Assembly: GCA_022360555.1 (NCBI GenBank) | Contig: JAKSCQ010000111.1 | Location: 1 to 47,686, forward strand | Length of the DNA: 47,686 bases | Direction of reading: 5' to 3' | Source of the DNA: Pseudomonadales bacterium | Lineage (GTDB): Bacteria; Pseudomonadota; Gammaproteobacteria; Pseudomonadales; Alcanivoracaceae | Part shown: positions 27,176 through 36,415 of the stretch, in pieces | Position numbering within the stretch: position 1 is the stretch's first letter | How the letters are laid out: each line of letters begins with the position of its first letter | Translations under genes and position numbers: made by a program | Notes under the pieces: model-generated | Told to the model about the DNA's origin: nothing | The model's input: the letters and a program-made list of their open reading frames with translations, nothing else | The model's database searches: none

Positions 27176-30100
27176 ATGCGCACAACAATATTTTACCGTA
27201 TCGCTGGTTTTTTCCTGCTGTTGTCGTTTATCGCGGCCTGCGAAGAAGAGGCCGATGTCTTTGTTCCGCCCGATCCGGGTGATGCTCTCATTTATGCCTA
27301 TCCCGCCGACGGCATGGTGGACCTGCCACTGGGCAGCAAGTTGTTGCTGACCTTTTCCGGTGCCATTGATGAGGCAGCGGCAAAGGCAGAATGCCAGCCC
27401 GACGGTGACAATTTCGTCGGGGCGTTATGTCTGGCTGACAGCAAAGGCAATCTGGTGGACCTGGGCAGCGCCGAGGTCTCAAACCGCAAGCGCACTTTCA
27501 CTTTCTCCATGGAAGGGCTGCAAGCCGGCAAGGAATATCGCCTGTGGGTGTCGCCGGACATCGCCTCTGGCGTGGTCAATCTGGGCAACCAGGATGGGCC
27601 GCTGATCACCTTCCGCACCCGCCAATACGATCCGGTGCCGAATCAGGCCCCCGAAGTGCTGGCTATCAACCAGGAAAAGCCACAGGTCTATCTGCCCGAG
27701 CCGGAGGGAGAGGCGCGCTTTCCGTTCATGGATTTCTCACCCGTGCGTATCACCTTTACCGAACCGCTGGTGGAGACAACCGTACGCTACGGTGACACCG
27801 TCAAGCTGGAACACCAGGCCTCCGGCGAGCTGGTGGATGTGAAGATCCTCAACGAACGCCATTACATCACGCTCGACCCGAAGGAAGACCTGATCGGCGG
27901 TGACACCTACACGCTGACGCTGGCAGGCCTGGAAGACTTCGACGAGAACGTGTTGGCACCCGTGACCTATGAGCTCACGGCCACCTTGTCCAAGGACAAC
28001 GTGGCCGACCTCAACCCGCCGATTAAACAGTTGATGAAGGCCCAGCCGGCGCTGGGTGACCCGGGTTATCCGCAACGTTCGCGACTGCACGGCTTGCCGC
28101 TTAACCAGTTCAACCTGGTTACTGAAGCGTTGGGCGTCACCCAGGTGGATGCCATGCCCCTGGTGCTGGAAGGCTGGATGGGGCGGCCAGATGAGCATGT
28201 GGAGGCAGTGCCGGTGGTGGCCCGTGCTGGCCAGCAACTGCGCATTACCGGCATCGACCCGATCCTGCTCGGCGGCAAGGTACGCACCCCCATGTCCACC
28301 GGGGACATCGTCGGCACCTTTGTCACCGACGTGACCGGTTTCATGACCACCAACCCGTATCGTCCAGAGGGTTTTCAGCCCGATGACGACTATGCCCCGA
28401 TGTTCGTCTATATGAACTTCGACCTGGCCATGCACGCCGAAGAGCCACGGGGTAATGCGTCGGTGAACCAGAACCTGATGCATATCCAGGCCGTGGGGGT
28501 GGTGGACGTGAAGGATGGCGCCCTGACGTTCGAGGTATTCCGCACCCTGGAGCTGGACGTGCTCAGCGGTGCCGCCAAGGTCAGCGCGGACTTTGCGTTG
28601 GGCGTCCGGGCTGATGTGGATTTCGAATTCGAACAGATCAACCGCGATGAATTGCAGGCCACCGGTTCCTTTCCGGAAAACCATCAGACCCATGTGGAAC
28701 CGAGCAACAACATTATCGTGGTGTTCAACGAACCGGTTCACGATGAAGGCATGGCCGACGTGAAACTGTTCCGCCAGGACAGCAACGAGCCGGTGCCGAC
28801 CCAGGTGCGCAGCAGCGGTTCCAACCTGGTCATTACGCCGCTCAATGAACTGGACGCCGGTGAGCGCTATTACCTGGACCTGGGCGACAACCTGAAGGAT
28901 ATGGATATCTTCGATCCTTCCACCCTGCAATTTGTCCCCGGTGATGCCACCGATGGCAGCGGCCAGATTGTCTTTGATACCGCCAGCTATGCGGCCAACA
29001 ATGATGCGCCGGTGCTGCCGCCAGTGGTGTTGGGCGCCTATCCCGGCATCGGTTGTGCGCTGGCAGACCGGGGTGTCGAACAGCAAGATGCCGAGGGCAA
29101 TGTACTGAAAATGGCGGGGCGCTGCGTCGGTGGCCTGGAAGAGGATTTGCTCTATTACCCCTTCTTCTACGATGTCAGCCGCCCCATCGAGATCAGCTTC
29201 AACATGCCCATGGACATGAGCTCCATGACCTTTGGCACCATCGCCGCCGATGGTGAATCCTGCGAAGGCGGTGCCATGTGCCTGGGGCAAGAGGTGGAGG
29301 GGGCCTGGGAAACCATCGCCATGTCGGCGCGCCGTAACAGCCTTCGTCTGCGTGCGGTGCCAGCACCAAACACCATCGTTGCCGGCAATGAATACCGTCT
29401 GGTGATCAACGGTGGCGACAACGGCGAAGCCGTTTTCCGCAGCCATGACCGCTTCGGCAACCTGGGCATCAACACCGACCCGCTCAATGGCATGGGCACC
29501 TGTGGCCCGCTCTCCAACGAGCCCTGCGAAGGCGGCCCGCCGATCCTGATCGACTTCACCGCCACCCCCGATGAAGGGGCCGCCTACGCCACCGTGCTAA
29601 CCCGCGAGTATACGGATATCAATGGCAACGGTGTCTGGGACGATGACGAGCCGGAAGCGGTCAACAACCATGCCCGCGGCCATGTCAAAGAGACCGGTGG
29701 CCTGATCGGCGGCGCGAACCTTGATGAAGGGGACCAGATCTTTACCAATGCGGCGCTGCCCATGGCATTCCTGCCCAAGCAGCCGTTGGACCTGAGCTAT
29801 ATCGGTCTGGTGGATGAAGGCGATGGCCGCTGGTGCGCCACCCAGGAAGATGCCGATGGCGATATCTATTGCATCCAGACAGCGGGGGACACCGCCATCC
29901 CGGTGGAAATCAACGCCCAGCATGTGATGGGCACCTCGCTGACTGCCAATGCCACCCTGGCCATTCCGGTGCTGGGTGATCTGATCCCGCTGCCGCTGGA
30001 AACCGGCGCCCTGGTGTTGCGTTTCCGTCCCTATGACGACATGCCGCCGCAGCCGTTGCGGGGCTTTGTGGTGAATGAAATCGATCCGCAAACCGGGGAA

Positions 30101-30532
30101 GAAATTGATGACCCGATCTTCATTACCCGCCTGGATGCCTGGCTGGATGCGCCGGATATCCGCCTGCTGTCCGCCCTGGTTCCCGGTGGGCAAGCCATCC
30201 CGAATGTGGCCGACGCCAACGTGCGCAGTCTGCCGGTATCCGCCTATCTGAAAGGGCCGGTGAAGTTCCTGCGTAATGGCCAAATCACGCTGGAATCCCG
30301 CAATGCGTCTGCCATTGCGGCTTCTCTGAACCTGTCGGTGGACCTTGGCGCCCTGGTGCCGGTGGTGGGGGATTTGCTGGACCAGATTATTGGCGGGGTG
30401 CTTCCGGAAGAGGGCGTGGGCTCGCTGGCACTGGGCATTGCCAAGGACGACTTCCGCATCCGCGTGGTTAACAACCCGACCCATGCGCGCCTTACCACCG
30501 CCGGTCAGGAAAATTCTGGAGACCTTGAATAA
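27176..30532 (+). CDS. Large outer-membrane-type lipoprotein with repeated Ig-like domains
   Basis: The product has 1118 residues from ATG 27176; an in-frame TTG ten codons earlier is rejected. The signal MRTTIFYRIAGFFLLLSFIAAC has a lipobox with C22, followed by EEE rather than Asp, so outer-membrane sorting is expected. The body holds several bacterial Ig-like (Big_5-type) repeats. They are recognised by YPADGMVDLPLGSKLLLTFSG near residue 42, HVEPSNNIIVVFNEPVHD near 510, and ISFNMPMDMSSMTFG near 680. An acidic D/N-rich turn (DINGNGVWDDDEPE, near 818) looks like a calcium-binding loop. It is translationally coupled to an OmpW-like protein. Together they may form a cell-surface assembly; its function is not recognised. 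Confidence 0.85.
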   Translation: MRTTIFYRIAGFFLLLSFIAACEEEADVFVPPDPGDALIYAYPADGMVDLPLGSKLLLTFSGAIDEAAAKAECQPDGDNFVGALCLADSKGNLVDLGSAEVSNRKRTFTFSMEGLQAGKEYRLWVSPDIASGVVNLGNQDGPLITFRTRQYDPVPNQAPEVLAINQEKPQVYLPEPEGEARFPFMDFSPVRITFTEPLVETTVRYGDTVKLEHQASGELVDVKILNERHYITLDPKEDLIGGDTYTLTLAGLEDFDENVLAPVTYELTATLSKDNVADLNPPIKQLMKAQPALGDPGYPQRSRLHGLPLNQFNLVTEALGVTQVDAMPLVLEGWMGRPDEHVEAVPVVARAGQQLRITGIDPILLGGKVRTPMSTGDIVGTFVTDVTGFMTTNPYRPEGFQPDDDYAPMFVYMNFDLAMHAEEPRGNASVNQNLMHIQAVGVVDVKDGALTFEVFRTLELDVLSGAAKVSADFALGVRADVDFEFEQINRDELQATGSFPENHQTHVEPSNNIIVVFNEPVHDEGMADVKLFRQDSNEPVPTQVRSSGSNLVITPLNELDAGERYYLDLGDNLKDMDIFDPSTLQFVPGDATDGSGQIVFDTASYAANNDAPVLPPVVLGAYPGIGCALADRGVEQQDAEGNVLKMAGRCVGGLEEDLLYYPFFYDVSRPIEISFNMPMDMSSMTFGTIAADGESCEGGAMCLGQEVEGAWETIAMSARRNSLRLRAVPAPNTIVAGNEYRLVINGGDNGEAVFRSHDRFGNLGINTDPLNGMGTCGPLSNEPCEGGPPILIDFTATPDEGAAYATVLTREYTDINGNGVWDDDEPEAVNNHARGHVKETGGLIGGANLDEGDQIFTNAALPMAFLPKQPLDLSYIGLVDEGDGRWCATQEDADGDIYCIQTAGDTAIPVEINAQHVMGTSLTANATLAIPVLGDLIPLPLETGALVLRFRPYDDMPPQPLRGFVVNEIDPQTGEEIDDPIFITRLDAWLDAPDIRLLSALVPGGQAIPNVADANVRSLPVSAYLKGPVKFLRNGQITLESRNASAIAASLNLSVDLGALVPVVGDLLDQIIGGVLPEEGVGSLALGIAKDDFRIRVVNNPTHARLTTAGQENSGDLE

Positions 30533-31407
30533 TGAAAAGAGCAACGAAAAATAAAAAACGGTTTTTCCTTGCGGCCTCGCTGTGCCTGGCGGGTGTTAAC
30601 GCCACCGCTGGCCAGGAACTTTATGGCCCGGATTATCCCGGCGTGAAATTTACCCAGAAACTGTTTGGCGAGGACCGACTGTACTTCCGCCTCGGGGGCA
30701 TCTACATGTCCCCGGATGTGAAAACCAACTCCATCACCCTGAGCAACCTGTCAGAGGTGGCCGAAGTGGCAGTGGAGCCCGGTGAGCAGGAAGGGGAGGC
30801 CTTCAGTGACCCACTCACCATCCCGGCGGCCATTATCGGCTACAAGTTGCGTTGGGGAGCCTGGGGGGGTGGCTGGTCCGTGGAAACCATGGCAGCCCTG
30901 CCGCCTACCCTGGAGCTGAAAGCCAAGGGAGCCATTGCCGATGAGCCACTGGTCACCGAAGCCAATGGCATTCCCACCGGAGTCCCCGCGCTGGGGGAAA
31001 AGGTGGCGGAAACCAAGGTGGCACCGCCCATGGTGACCCTGGTCAAGCGCTTTCGTAACGACCATGACCTGCGTCCCTACGCGGGCCTCGGGGTGGTATA
31101 TCTGTTCACCTACGACAGCCATGTCACCAACCCGATTCTCACCGAAGTGGGCGAACCGGAGCTGGAGATTGAAAACAAGTTCGGTTGGGTAGGCCAGCTT
31201 GGTGTGGACTGGCGATTGACGGATTACTGGTGGCTGGCGGCGGACTTCAAGTACGTCAGCGTCAAGGATGTCACCGCCACGGTGGAGCGGACCTTTATCC
31301 GTGCTCCGGGCCTGCCACAGTATCAGTACGCCGAGGTGGGGGATGCGGAGTTCAATGCGGACATGAACGTGTATTCGTTCACCCTGGGGGTGGGCTTCAC
31401 GTTCTAG
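30532..31407 (+). CDS. OmpW-like outer-membrane beta-barrel protein
   Basis: The 291-residue protein has a cleavable signal (FFLAASLCLAGVNATAG) and a mature beta-rich sequence ending in the C-terminal phenylalanine typical of barrels (YSFTLGVGFTF). OmpW features are YFRLGGIYMSPD near the start, LRPYAGLGVVYLF in the middle and GVDWRLTDYWWLAADFKYVSV later. OmpW-type barrels pass small hydrophobic molecules, and relatives such as AlkL take up alkanes. Start and upstream stop overlap (TAATG), tying it to the Ig-like lipoprotein. A role in hydrocarbon or lipid uptake is a reasonable inference, not shown. Confidence 0.85.
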   Translation: MKRATKNKKRFFLAASLCLAGVNATAGQELYGPDYPGVKFTQKLFGEDRLYFRLGGIYMSPDVKTNSITLSNLSEVAEVAVEPGEQEGEAFSDPLTIPAAIIGYKLRWGAWGGGWSVETMAALPPTLELKAKGAIADEPLVTEANGIPTGVPALGEKVAETKVAPPMVTLVKRFRNDHDLRPYAGLGVVYLFTYDSHVTNPILTEVGEPELEIENKFGWVGQLGVDWRLTDYWWLAADFKYVSVKDVTATVERTFIRAPGLPQYQYAEVGDAEFNADMNVYSFTLGVGFTF

Positions 31408-31428
31408 GAAACCGCTGAAAAAACGTCA

Positions 31429-31447
31429 CTCCGGGCTCGCCCCGGAG
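31429..31447. terminator. Hairpin between convergent genes
   Basis: CTCCGGG-CTCGC-CCCGGAG lies 22 bases after the OmpW-like stop. It has no T-run, so termination is uncertain. Downstream, ATAGTGTTCCGA/ATAGTGTTTCCCGA forms a small tandem repeat near 31550-31573. Confidence 0.4.
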
Positions 31448-31602
31448 CCTCCCCCGGTATGACGAATCCAGGGTTCCCTGATGTACCCGCCCCGTGCCTG
31501 CATGCAGGGTGGTTGATTTGGTCATTGAGCCTTTGTCGTGAAACGTGAAATAGTGTTCCGAATAGTGTTTCCCGACGGGGCCCGATGCCATTATTTCACC
31601 GC

Positions 31603-32568
31603 TTATTCCTCGACCACGATCACCCGCTTGCCGCTGAAGTCGCTGCCGGCCATGTGCTCGTGGGCGGCTCTGGCATCACTGAACGGGAAGGTTTCCAGTG
31701 GCAGGGGCAGCAGCTTGCCACTGGCAAACAGCGGTGCCAGCCGGTCGTTGAACACCTGCGCCATGCGAATACGGTTTTCCAGCGGCTGACTGCGCATGGT
31801 CATGCTCTTGAGCGTCTGGCGTTTCATCAGCAGGGCGCCAAGATTCAACTCCGTGCTCAGCCCGCCCAGGATGCCGATATTGACCAGGGTGCCTTCCGGG
31901 CGCAGAGCGGCCAGCAGGGCGTTCCAGTCCGGGCCCACCATATCCAGAATCACGGCCACGCCCTCGCCGGTGAGGCTCTCGATCTGTTGTTTCAGGGTAT
32001 CGTCCTCGCGAACCTGGGCCGCCAGACCCATGTCGTTGGCGGTGTCCAGCTTGGCCGGGTCGCGGCTGCTGCCGATGGGCCGGGCGCCGAGGGTGGCGGC
32101 AAGCTGGGTGGCGGCCAGGCCCACGCCGGCGGTGGCCGGCCGAATCAGGCACCACTGGCCAGGCTGCAAACCGCCTTCCAGAAACAGGGCCCGATAGGCG
32201 GTCAGAAACGCCTCGGGCAGGGTGGCGGCGCGGGCAAAGTCCATGCCCTCGGGGATCGTCAGTGCTTCCCGTTCATGAGTGACAATCTGTTCTGCATAGG
32301 CACAACCGGGCACCAGGCCCATCACCGCATCGCCCACTTGCCGTTGCTGCACCCGCTCGCCCACGGCACTGACCACCCCGGCATATTCCAGCCCGGGAAC
32401 CCGGCTGTCCGTGCCCGGCGGTGCCGGGTAGCGGCCCAGCACCTGCAGCAAGTCGGCCCGGTTCACGCCAATGGCTTTGACCTGCACGCAAATTTCCTCC
32501 GGGCCCGGCTGCGGGTCCGGCAGGGTGTCCAGTTGCAGTTGCTGATCCTCAATACACCAGGCACGCAT
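31603..32568 (-). CDS. Quinone oxidoreductase-like medium-chain reductase (PIG3/Qor type)
   Basis: The 321-residue protein starts MRAWCIEDQQ with AAGGAG eight bases upstream. It shows the GroES-like N-terminus with GVNRADLLQVLGRYP and GLEYAGVVSAVG, the family start of NAD(P)H:quinone reductases, and lacks zinc ligands. The nucleotide-binding turn reads RPATAGVGLAATQLA, where most relatives have GGASGVG, so cofactor binding may differ. It ends GKRVIVVEE as usual. It is divergent from a metallo-hydrolase gene with only 25 bases between start codons. The physiological acceptor is unknown. Confidence 0.88.
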   Translation of the reverse strand: MRAWCIEDQQLQLDTLPDPQPGPEEICVQVKAIGVNRADLLQVLGRYPAPPGTDSRVPGLEYAGVVSAVGERVQQRQVGDAVMGLVPGCAYAEQIVTHEREALTIPEGMDFARAATLPEAFLTAYRALFLEGGLQPGQWCLIRPATAGVGLAATQLAATLGARPIGSSRDPAKLDTANDMGLAAQVREDDTLKQQIESLTGEGVAVILDMVGPDWNALLAALRPEGTLVNIGILGGLSTELNLGALLMKRQTLKSMTMRSQPLENRIRMAQVFNDRLAPLFASGKLLPLPLETFPFSDARAAHEHMAGSDFSGKRVIVVEE

Positions 32569-32593
32569 GATTGTGCTCCTTCAGGAAAAAAGT

Positions 32594-33616
32594 ATGGACA
32601 GTCTTACCTATCCGTTCACTGATCTGCCGGCAGCAGGGCAGCGTTTCAAGGTGGCCGATGGCGTTTACTGGCTGCGTTTCCCGCTGCCGTTTGCGCTCGA
32701 CCATATCAATTTGTGGTTGCTGGAAGATGGCGACGGCTGGACCCTGGTCGACACCGGTCTTGGCGTGCGCCAGAGCCAGACGATCTGGCAAACCCTGCTG
32801 GCCGAACAACTGGATGGCAAGCCGCTGGCGCGAGTGGTGGTCACCCACTATCACCCGGATCACCTTGGCATGGCCGGCTGGTTGCAGCAGCGTAGCCAGG
32901 CCATCGTGGTCACCAGCCGGGGCGAATGGGAACTGGCATCGCATATCTGTGCCTCCACGGATGAACAGGCGATTACCGGTTTCAGGACCTTTCTTGGCAG
33001 TCACGGTCTGGCCGGTGATGTGCTCGACCAGGTCGCCGGCAAGGGCAACGGTTTTCGCCGGGTGGTACGGCCCATGCCACAAGACCCGCAGTTTATCGGC
33101 GCCGGAGACAGCCTCACCATCAACGGCCAGTGCTGGACCGTGCACATCGGCCGGGGCCACTCGCCGGAGCACTTGTGCCTGTACCGGGATTCGGACCACC
33201 TTCTGATCAGCGGCGACCAGGTGCTGCCCACCATTTCCAGCAATCTCATGGTACGCCCGTCGGCCCCGGAGGCCGACCCGGTCACCGCCTTCGTGGACAG
33301 CCTCACCGCCATCCGCGATGCCCTGCCGGAAGACACCCTGGTATTGCCCGCCCATGGCCTGCCGTTTCGCGGCATGGCCACCCGCATCAATGCCCTGGTC
33401 GCCCATCATGCGCAGCAACTCGATGTGGTGCTGGCGGAATGCCAGCGCCAGTCCCGCTGTGCCCACGACATTCTTCCAGTGATGTTTGATCGTAAACTGG
33501 ACGTGCAGCAACTCATGTTCGCCATGGGCGAAAGCATCGCCCACCTAAATTGTCTGGTGGAGCAGGGCAAAGTGCAGCGCGAAGATCTCAATGGCGTCTG
33601 GCACTTCGCGGCCTGA
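32594..33616 (+). CDS. Metallo-beta-lactamase fold hydrolase with C-terminal helical domain
   Basis: The 340-residue protein starts at ATG 32594 (AGGA seven bases upstream; a GTG-like longer frame overlaps the divergent gene). Metal ligands are all present: THYHPDHLG (HxHxDH), HSPEH, SGDQVLP (bridging aspartate) and LPAHGLPF (last histidine). The C-terminal 80 residues form a winged-helix-like tail seen in LACTB2-type hydrolases. Such enzymes cleave thioesters, phosphodiesters or lactones. With acyl-CoA enzymes around it a thioesterase activity is attractive but unproven. Confidence 0.87.
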   Translation: MDSLTYPFTDLPAAGQRFKVADGVYWLRFPLPFALDHINLWLLEDGDGWTLVDTGLGVRQSQTIWQTLLAEQLDGKPLARVVVTHYHPDHLGMAGWLQQRSQAIVVTSRGEWELASHICASTDEQAITGFRTFLGSHGLAGDVLDQVAGKGNGFRRVVRPMPQDPQFIGAGDSLTINGQCWTVHIGRGHSPEHLCLYRDSDHLLISGDQVLPTISSNLMVRPSAPEADPVTAFVDSLTAIRDALPEDTLVLPAHGLPFRGMATRINALVAHHAQQLDVVLAECQRQSRCAHDILPVMFDRKLDVQQLMFAMGESIAHLNCLVEQGKVQREDLNGVWHFAA

Positions 33617-33627
33617 TCAAGACGATG

Positions 33628-33790
33628 AGCTACCAGCTTCAAGCTGCAAGCTGCAAGGCGCGGGAAACAGCATAGCCATCCGACCAGCGCTTTCCTCCGC
33701 GTTGCAACCAACGTGGTAACGCGGGCACGGCCTGGCAGTTTATTTGTGGTTTGCTCGCGCCTTGTAGCTTGCAGCTTGTAGCTTGCAACT
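33628..33790. repeat. Long hairpin C with five-heptamer arms
   Basis: The left arm 33628-33662 reads AGCTACC, AGCTTCA, AGCTGCA, AGCTGCA, AGGCGCG. The right arm 33756-33790, on the minus strand, reads AGTTGCA, AGCTACA, AGCTGCA, AGCTACA, AGGCGCG. Both are exactly 35 bases. The 93-base loop contains CCGCGTTGC...GTAACGCGG, itself able to pair, and shares sequence with the loop of element D. It lies between two convergent gene ends. Confidence 0.88.
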
Positions 33791-33794
33791 GTTC

Positions 33795-35207
33795 TCACAA
33801 CCACTGCGCCATCACCCCAATCCACAACGCCAGCATTCGCACCACCAGCAAAAAGAACACCCCATTCCAGCGCCAGGCAATCCGGTAAGCGGAGCGGCTG
33901 ATGAGTTGACTGAGCACCAGCATGGAGGCGGTGAATGGCGAGGAGATCATCGACAGGCTCCAGGCGCACATCAGGCCCACGGCCAGCAGGCGCGGGTCGG
34001 TGCCCACGCCATCGCCGAGCAGGGATGCCAGCAAGGTCACCGAGACAATGGGGTTGAGCCCCACCTGGGCCAGGGCCACCACCAGCAACATGGCGGCCAC
34101 GGCCATGGCGGCACCCTGCAGGTGAGTGGCCAGCAGCAGGTCGTGCAGGGCCTGCTGATCAATCAATGGCGTGATCAGGGCGCCCAGGCAGGCGGAGCCA
34201 CCCAGCACGGCAATTTCGCCGCGGCTGGCGCCGAAGATCAGCCGCGAATGGCGTCCCAGTAAGGTGATCGCCCGGCGCAGGCCAGTGCCGCCGCCCAGGC
34301 GCCGACGTTGCAGGGCCATCCACAGGATTGCCGACAGCGGGCAGGCCACCAGCACCGCCACCGGCAGGCGCAGGTCAGCGGCCACCGAGACGGCAAACAC
34401 ACTCAGGGTGATTCCCAGTGCCAGCAGGGTGAAGCGCCACAGGGGAGACAGGGAGGGCGACGGGGTGGACGGTACCCGGGCGGCCAGGTGTTGGGGGCGA
34501 AACTGCCAGTCCAGCCACCAGCCAAGCAGGAAAAACAGCCCCGCCGTGGGCAGGGCCAGGGGCGCCAGACTGGCCCAGGTGAGGCTGGGCATATTGGCCA
34601 GAATCACCGCCATGGTGACACCCAGTGGCGATACCAGCGGCGCCAGCGCAAAGCCACGCAGGATCGACAGCATCATGCGCCGTTCCCGGGCTTCCTGGAT
34701 GTCGGTATGGCCGCCGGCGGCCTTGAGGGTGTTGCTGCGCAGTACCATGGCGCCGAACAGGTTGAGCACGCCGATATTGATGATCAGCCCGAACAGGGCG
34801 GTGCCCAGTGACAGGGTCGGGTAGCGCAGGGAGGGCTTCTGCCGGATCAGGGTACTGCCGGCATCGCGCACCAGCCGTGAGCGCATGGCGGATACCCGCA
34901 GCAAGCCCAGCGACGACACGAAGGTGGCAAAGAAACACAGCCGGTCCAGGGCCTGGAGCAGCACCGGCAGTGGTTGCGGTTCACGCCAGGTCACCACGGC
35001 GGCCATGGCGATCACCACCAGCAGAATGCCTTTCGCCATGCGCGCCTGGCGCGGCCACTGCACCAGCAGATAGGCCAGCAGGGTTACCCGTGCCAGCCAG
35101 GCCCCGGCATCCAGATCGAACACCAGGAACAGCAGGGTGCCCAGCATGCACAGGGGGAGGGTAGCGTTAAGCGTGTGGTTTGCTTGCCGTAGGAGCCATG
35201 CTTGCAT
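33795..35207 (-). CDS. Polytopic membrane protein of unknown function
   Basis: This 470-residue protein has about eleven to twelve hydrophobic helices. I do not recognise a specific family. Segments such as LVSPLGVTMAVILANMP and QVGLNPIVSVTLLASLLGDG with helix-breaking prolines recall ion-transporter superfamily permeases (anion or arsenite type), but this is weak. The start is doubtful: ATG 35207 lies inside a REP element and encodes MQAWLLRQ from it, without a ribosome-binding site. ATG 35147 (MLGTLLFLVFDL), 20 codons later, also lacks one. It ends four bases from hairpin C. Confidence 0.7.
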   Translation of the reverse strand: MQAWLLRQANHTLNATLPLCMLGTLLFLVFDLDAGAWLARVTLLAYLLVQWPRQARMAKGILLVVIAMAAVVTWREPQPLPVLLQALDRLCFFATFVSSLGLLRVSAMRSRLVRDAGSTLIRQKPSLRYPTLSLGTALFGLIINIGVLNLFGAMVLRSNTLKAAGGHTDIQEARERRMMLSILRGFALAPLVSPLGVTMAVILANMPSLTWASLAPLALPTAGLFFLLGWWLDWQFRPQHLAARVPSTPSPSLSPLWRFTLLALGITLSVFAVSVAADLRLPVAVLVACPLSAILWMALQRRRLGGGTGLRRAITLLGRHSRLIFGASRGEIAVLGGSACLGALITPLIDQQALHDLLLATHLQGAAMAVAAMLLVVALAQVGLNPIVSVTLLASLLGDGVGTDPRLLAVGLMCAWSLSMISSPFTASMLVLSQLISRSAYRIAWRWNGVFFLLVVRMLALWIGVMAQWL

Positions 35208-35249
35208 GGCGAATCAGTCTGGGCATCGCCATGCGAGCATGGCTCCTAC
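35189..35249. repeat. REP-like inverted pair (REPIN-type element)
   Basis: Two 24-base arms beginning GTAGGAGCC (35189-35212 and 35226-35249) are inverted copies with one mismatch, GCTTGC versus GCTCGC. The mismatch sits at the same place as in the element at 20780. The inner stem is CATGC/GCATG here and CTTGC/GCAAG there, a compensatory change. It overlaps the annotated start of the membrane-protein gene and ends eight bases from the next stop codon. Confidence 0.88.
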
Positions 35250-35257
35250 AGGGGAGA

Positions 35258-36415
35258 TCATGATTGGGCTGCCTGCCGCGCCAGTTCCCGGGCAATGACG
35301 ATCTGCTGGATCTGGGTGGTGCCTTCGTAGATCCGGAACAGGCGCACATCCCGGTAAAAGCGCTCCACCGGATACTCGGCCATGTAGCCGGCACCGCCAT
35401 GAATCTGCACGGCCCGGTCGGCCACGCGGCCCACCATTTCGGAACAGAACAGTTTGCAGCAGGAGGCATCCAGGCTGACCTTTTCACCCCGGTCCTTGCT
35501 GCGGGCGGCTTCCAGCACCATGGAGCGGCCGGCGAACATTTCCGCGCGGGAGTCGGCCAGCATGGCCTGGATCAATTGGTGTTCGATAATCGGCTTGCCG
35601 AACTGCTTGCGCTCGGCGGCAAAATTGACGGCATCCTCGATCAGCCGCGAGGCTACTCCTACACAGATGGCGGAGATATGCAGGCGGCCCCGGTCCAGCA
35701 CCTTCATGGCGGTCTTGAAGCCCACGCCTTCCTTGCCGCCGATGATGTTTTCCGCCGGTACCCGGCAGTTGTCGAAAATGATGTCGCAGGTATGGGCGCC
35801 TTTCTGGCCCATCTTCACATCGGGCTTGCCACGGGTAATGCCCGGGGTATCGCCTTCCACGATAAAGGCAGTAACGCCACCGGCGCCCTTGATGGACGGG
35901 TCGGTGCGGGCCATGACGGTGAACAGCCCGGCGCGGGGACCATTGGTGATAAAGCGCTTGGTGCCGTTGAGAATGTAGTGGTCGCCATCCCGCTCGGCCC
36001 GGGTTTTCACCGCGCCGGAATCCGAGCCCACATCCGGCTCGGTCAGACAGAAGGCGCCGATCACCTCGCCGGTGGCCAGTTGCGGCACATATTTGCGCTT
36101 CTGTTCCTCGGTGCCGTCAATCAGAATGCCCTGGGCACCGATGCCGTTGTTGGTGCCCATCAGGGAACGGAAGGCCGGGGAGGTGCGGCCCAGCTCAAAG
36201 GCCACCAGTGCTTCCTCTTCCATGGTCAGCCCGAGACCGCCGTACTCTTCCGGAATGGAGAGCCCGAACAGGCCCATGGCTTTCATTTCCTCGGCAATGT
36301 CATCCGGGATAGCGTCGTTCTCGGCCACCTGCTGCTCGGCAGGCACCAGCCGCTCACGGACAAAACGGGAAATGGTGTCAACAAGCTGGTTGAGGGTCTC
36401 GGCATCACGAATCAT
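35258..36415 (-). CDS. Acyl-CoA dehydrogenase
   Basis: The 385-residue FAD enzyme has all hallmarks: IPEEYGGLGL, AFCLTEPDVGSDSG, RFITNGPRAGLF, ERKQFGKPI, IHGGAGYMAEYPVERFYRD and the catalytic glutamate in FRIYEGTTQIQQIVIAREL. This is a complete, conventional short/medium-chain type, unlike the pair at 20896-23245. It forms trans-2-enoyl-CoA and passes electrons to ETF. It is divergent from the thiolase gene, with hairpin D between them, so both may respond to the same signal. Confidence 0.94.
   Translation of the reverse strand: MIRDAETLNQLVDTISRFVRERLVPAEQQVAENDAIPDDIAEEMKAMGLFGLSIPEEYGGLGLTMEEEALVAFELGRTSPAFRSLMGTNNGIGAQGILIDGTEEQKRKYVPQLATGEVIGAFCLTEPDVGSDSGAVKTRAERDGDHYILNGTKRFITNGPRAGLFTVMARTDPSIKGAGGVTAFIVEGDTPGITRGKPDVKMGQKGAHTCDIIFDNCRVPAENIIGGKEGVGFKTAMKVLDRGRLHISAICVGVASRLIEDAVNFAAERKQFGKPIIEHQLIQAMLADSRAEMFAGRSMVLEAARSKDRGEKVSLDASCCKLFCSEMVGRVADRAVQIHGGAGYMAEYPVERFYRDVRLFRIYEGTTQIQQIVIARELARQAAQS

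Noticed and set aside
33628..33790. Heptamer hairpins as a CRISPR array
   Set aside because: Units are seven bases, contiguous, degenerate and inverted between arms; there are no spacers and no cas genes.
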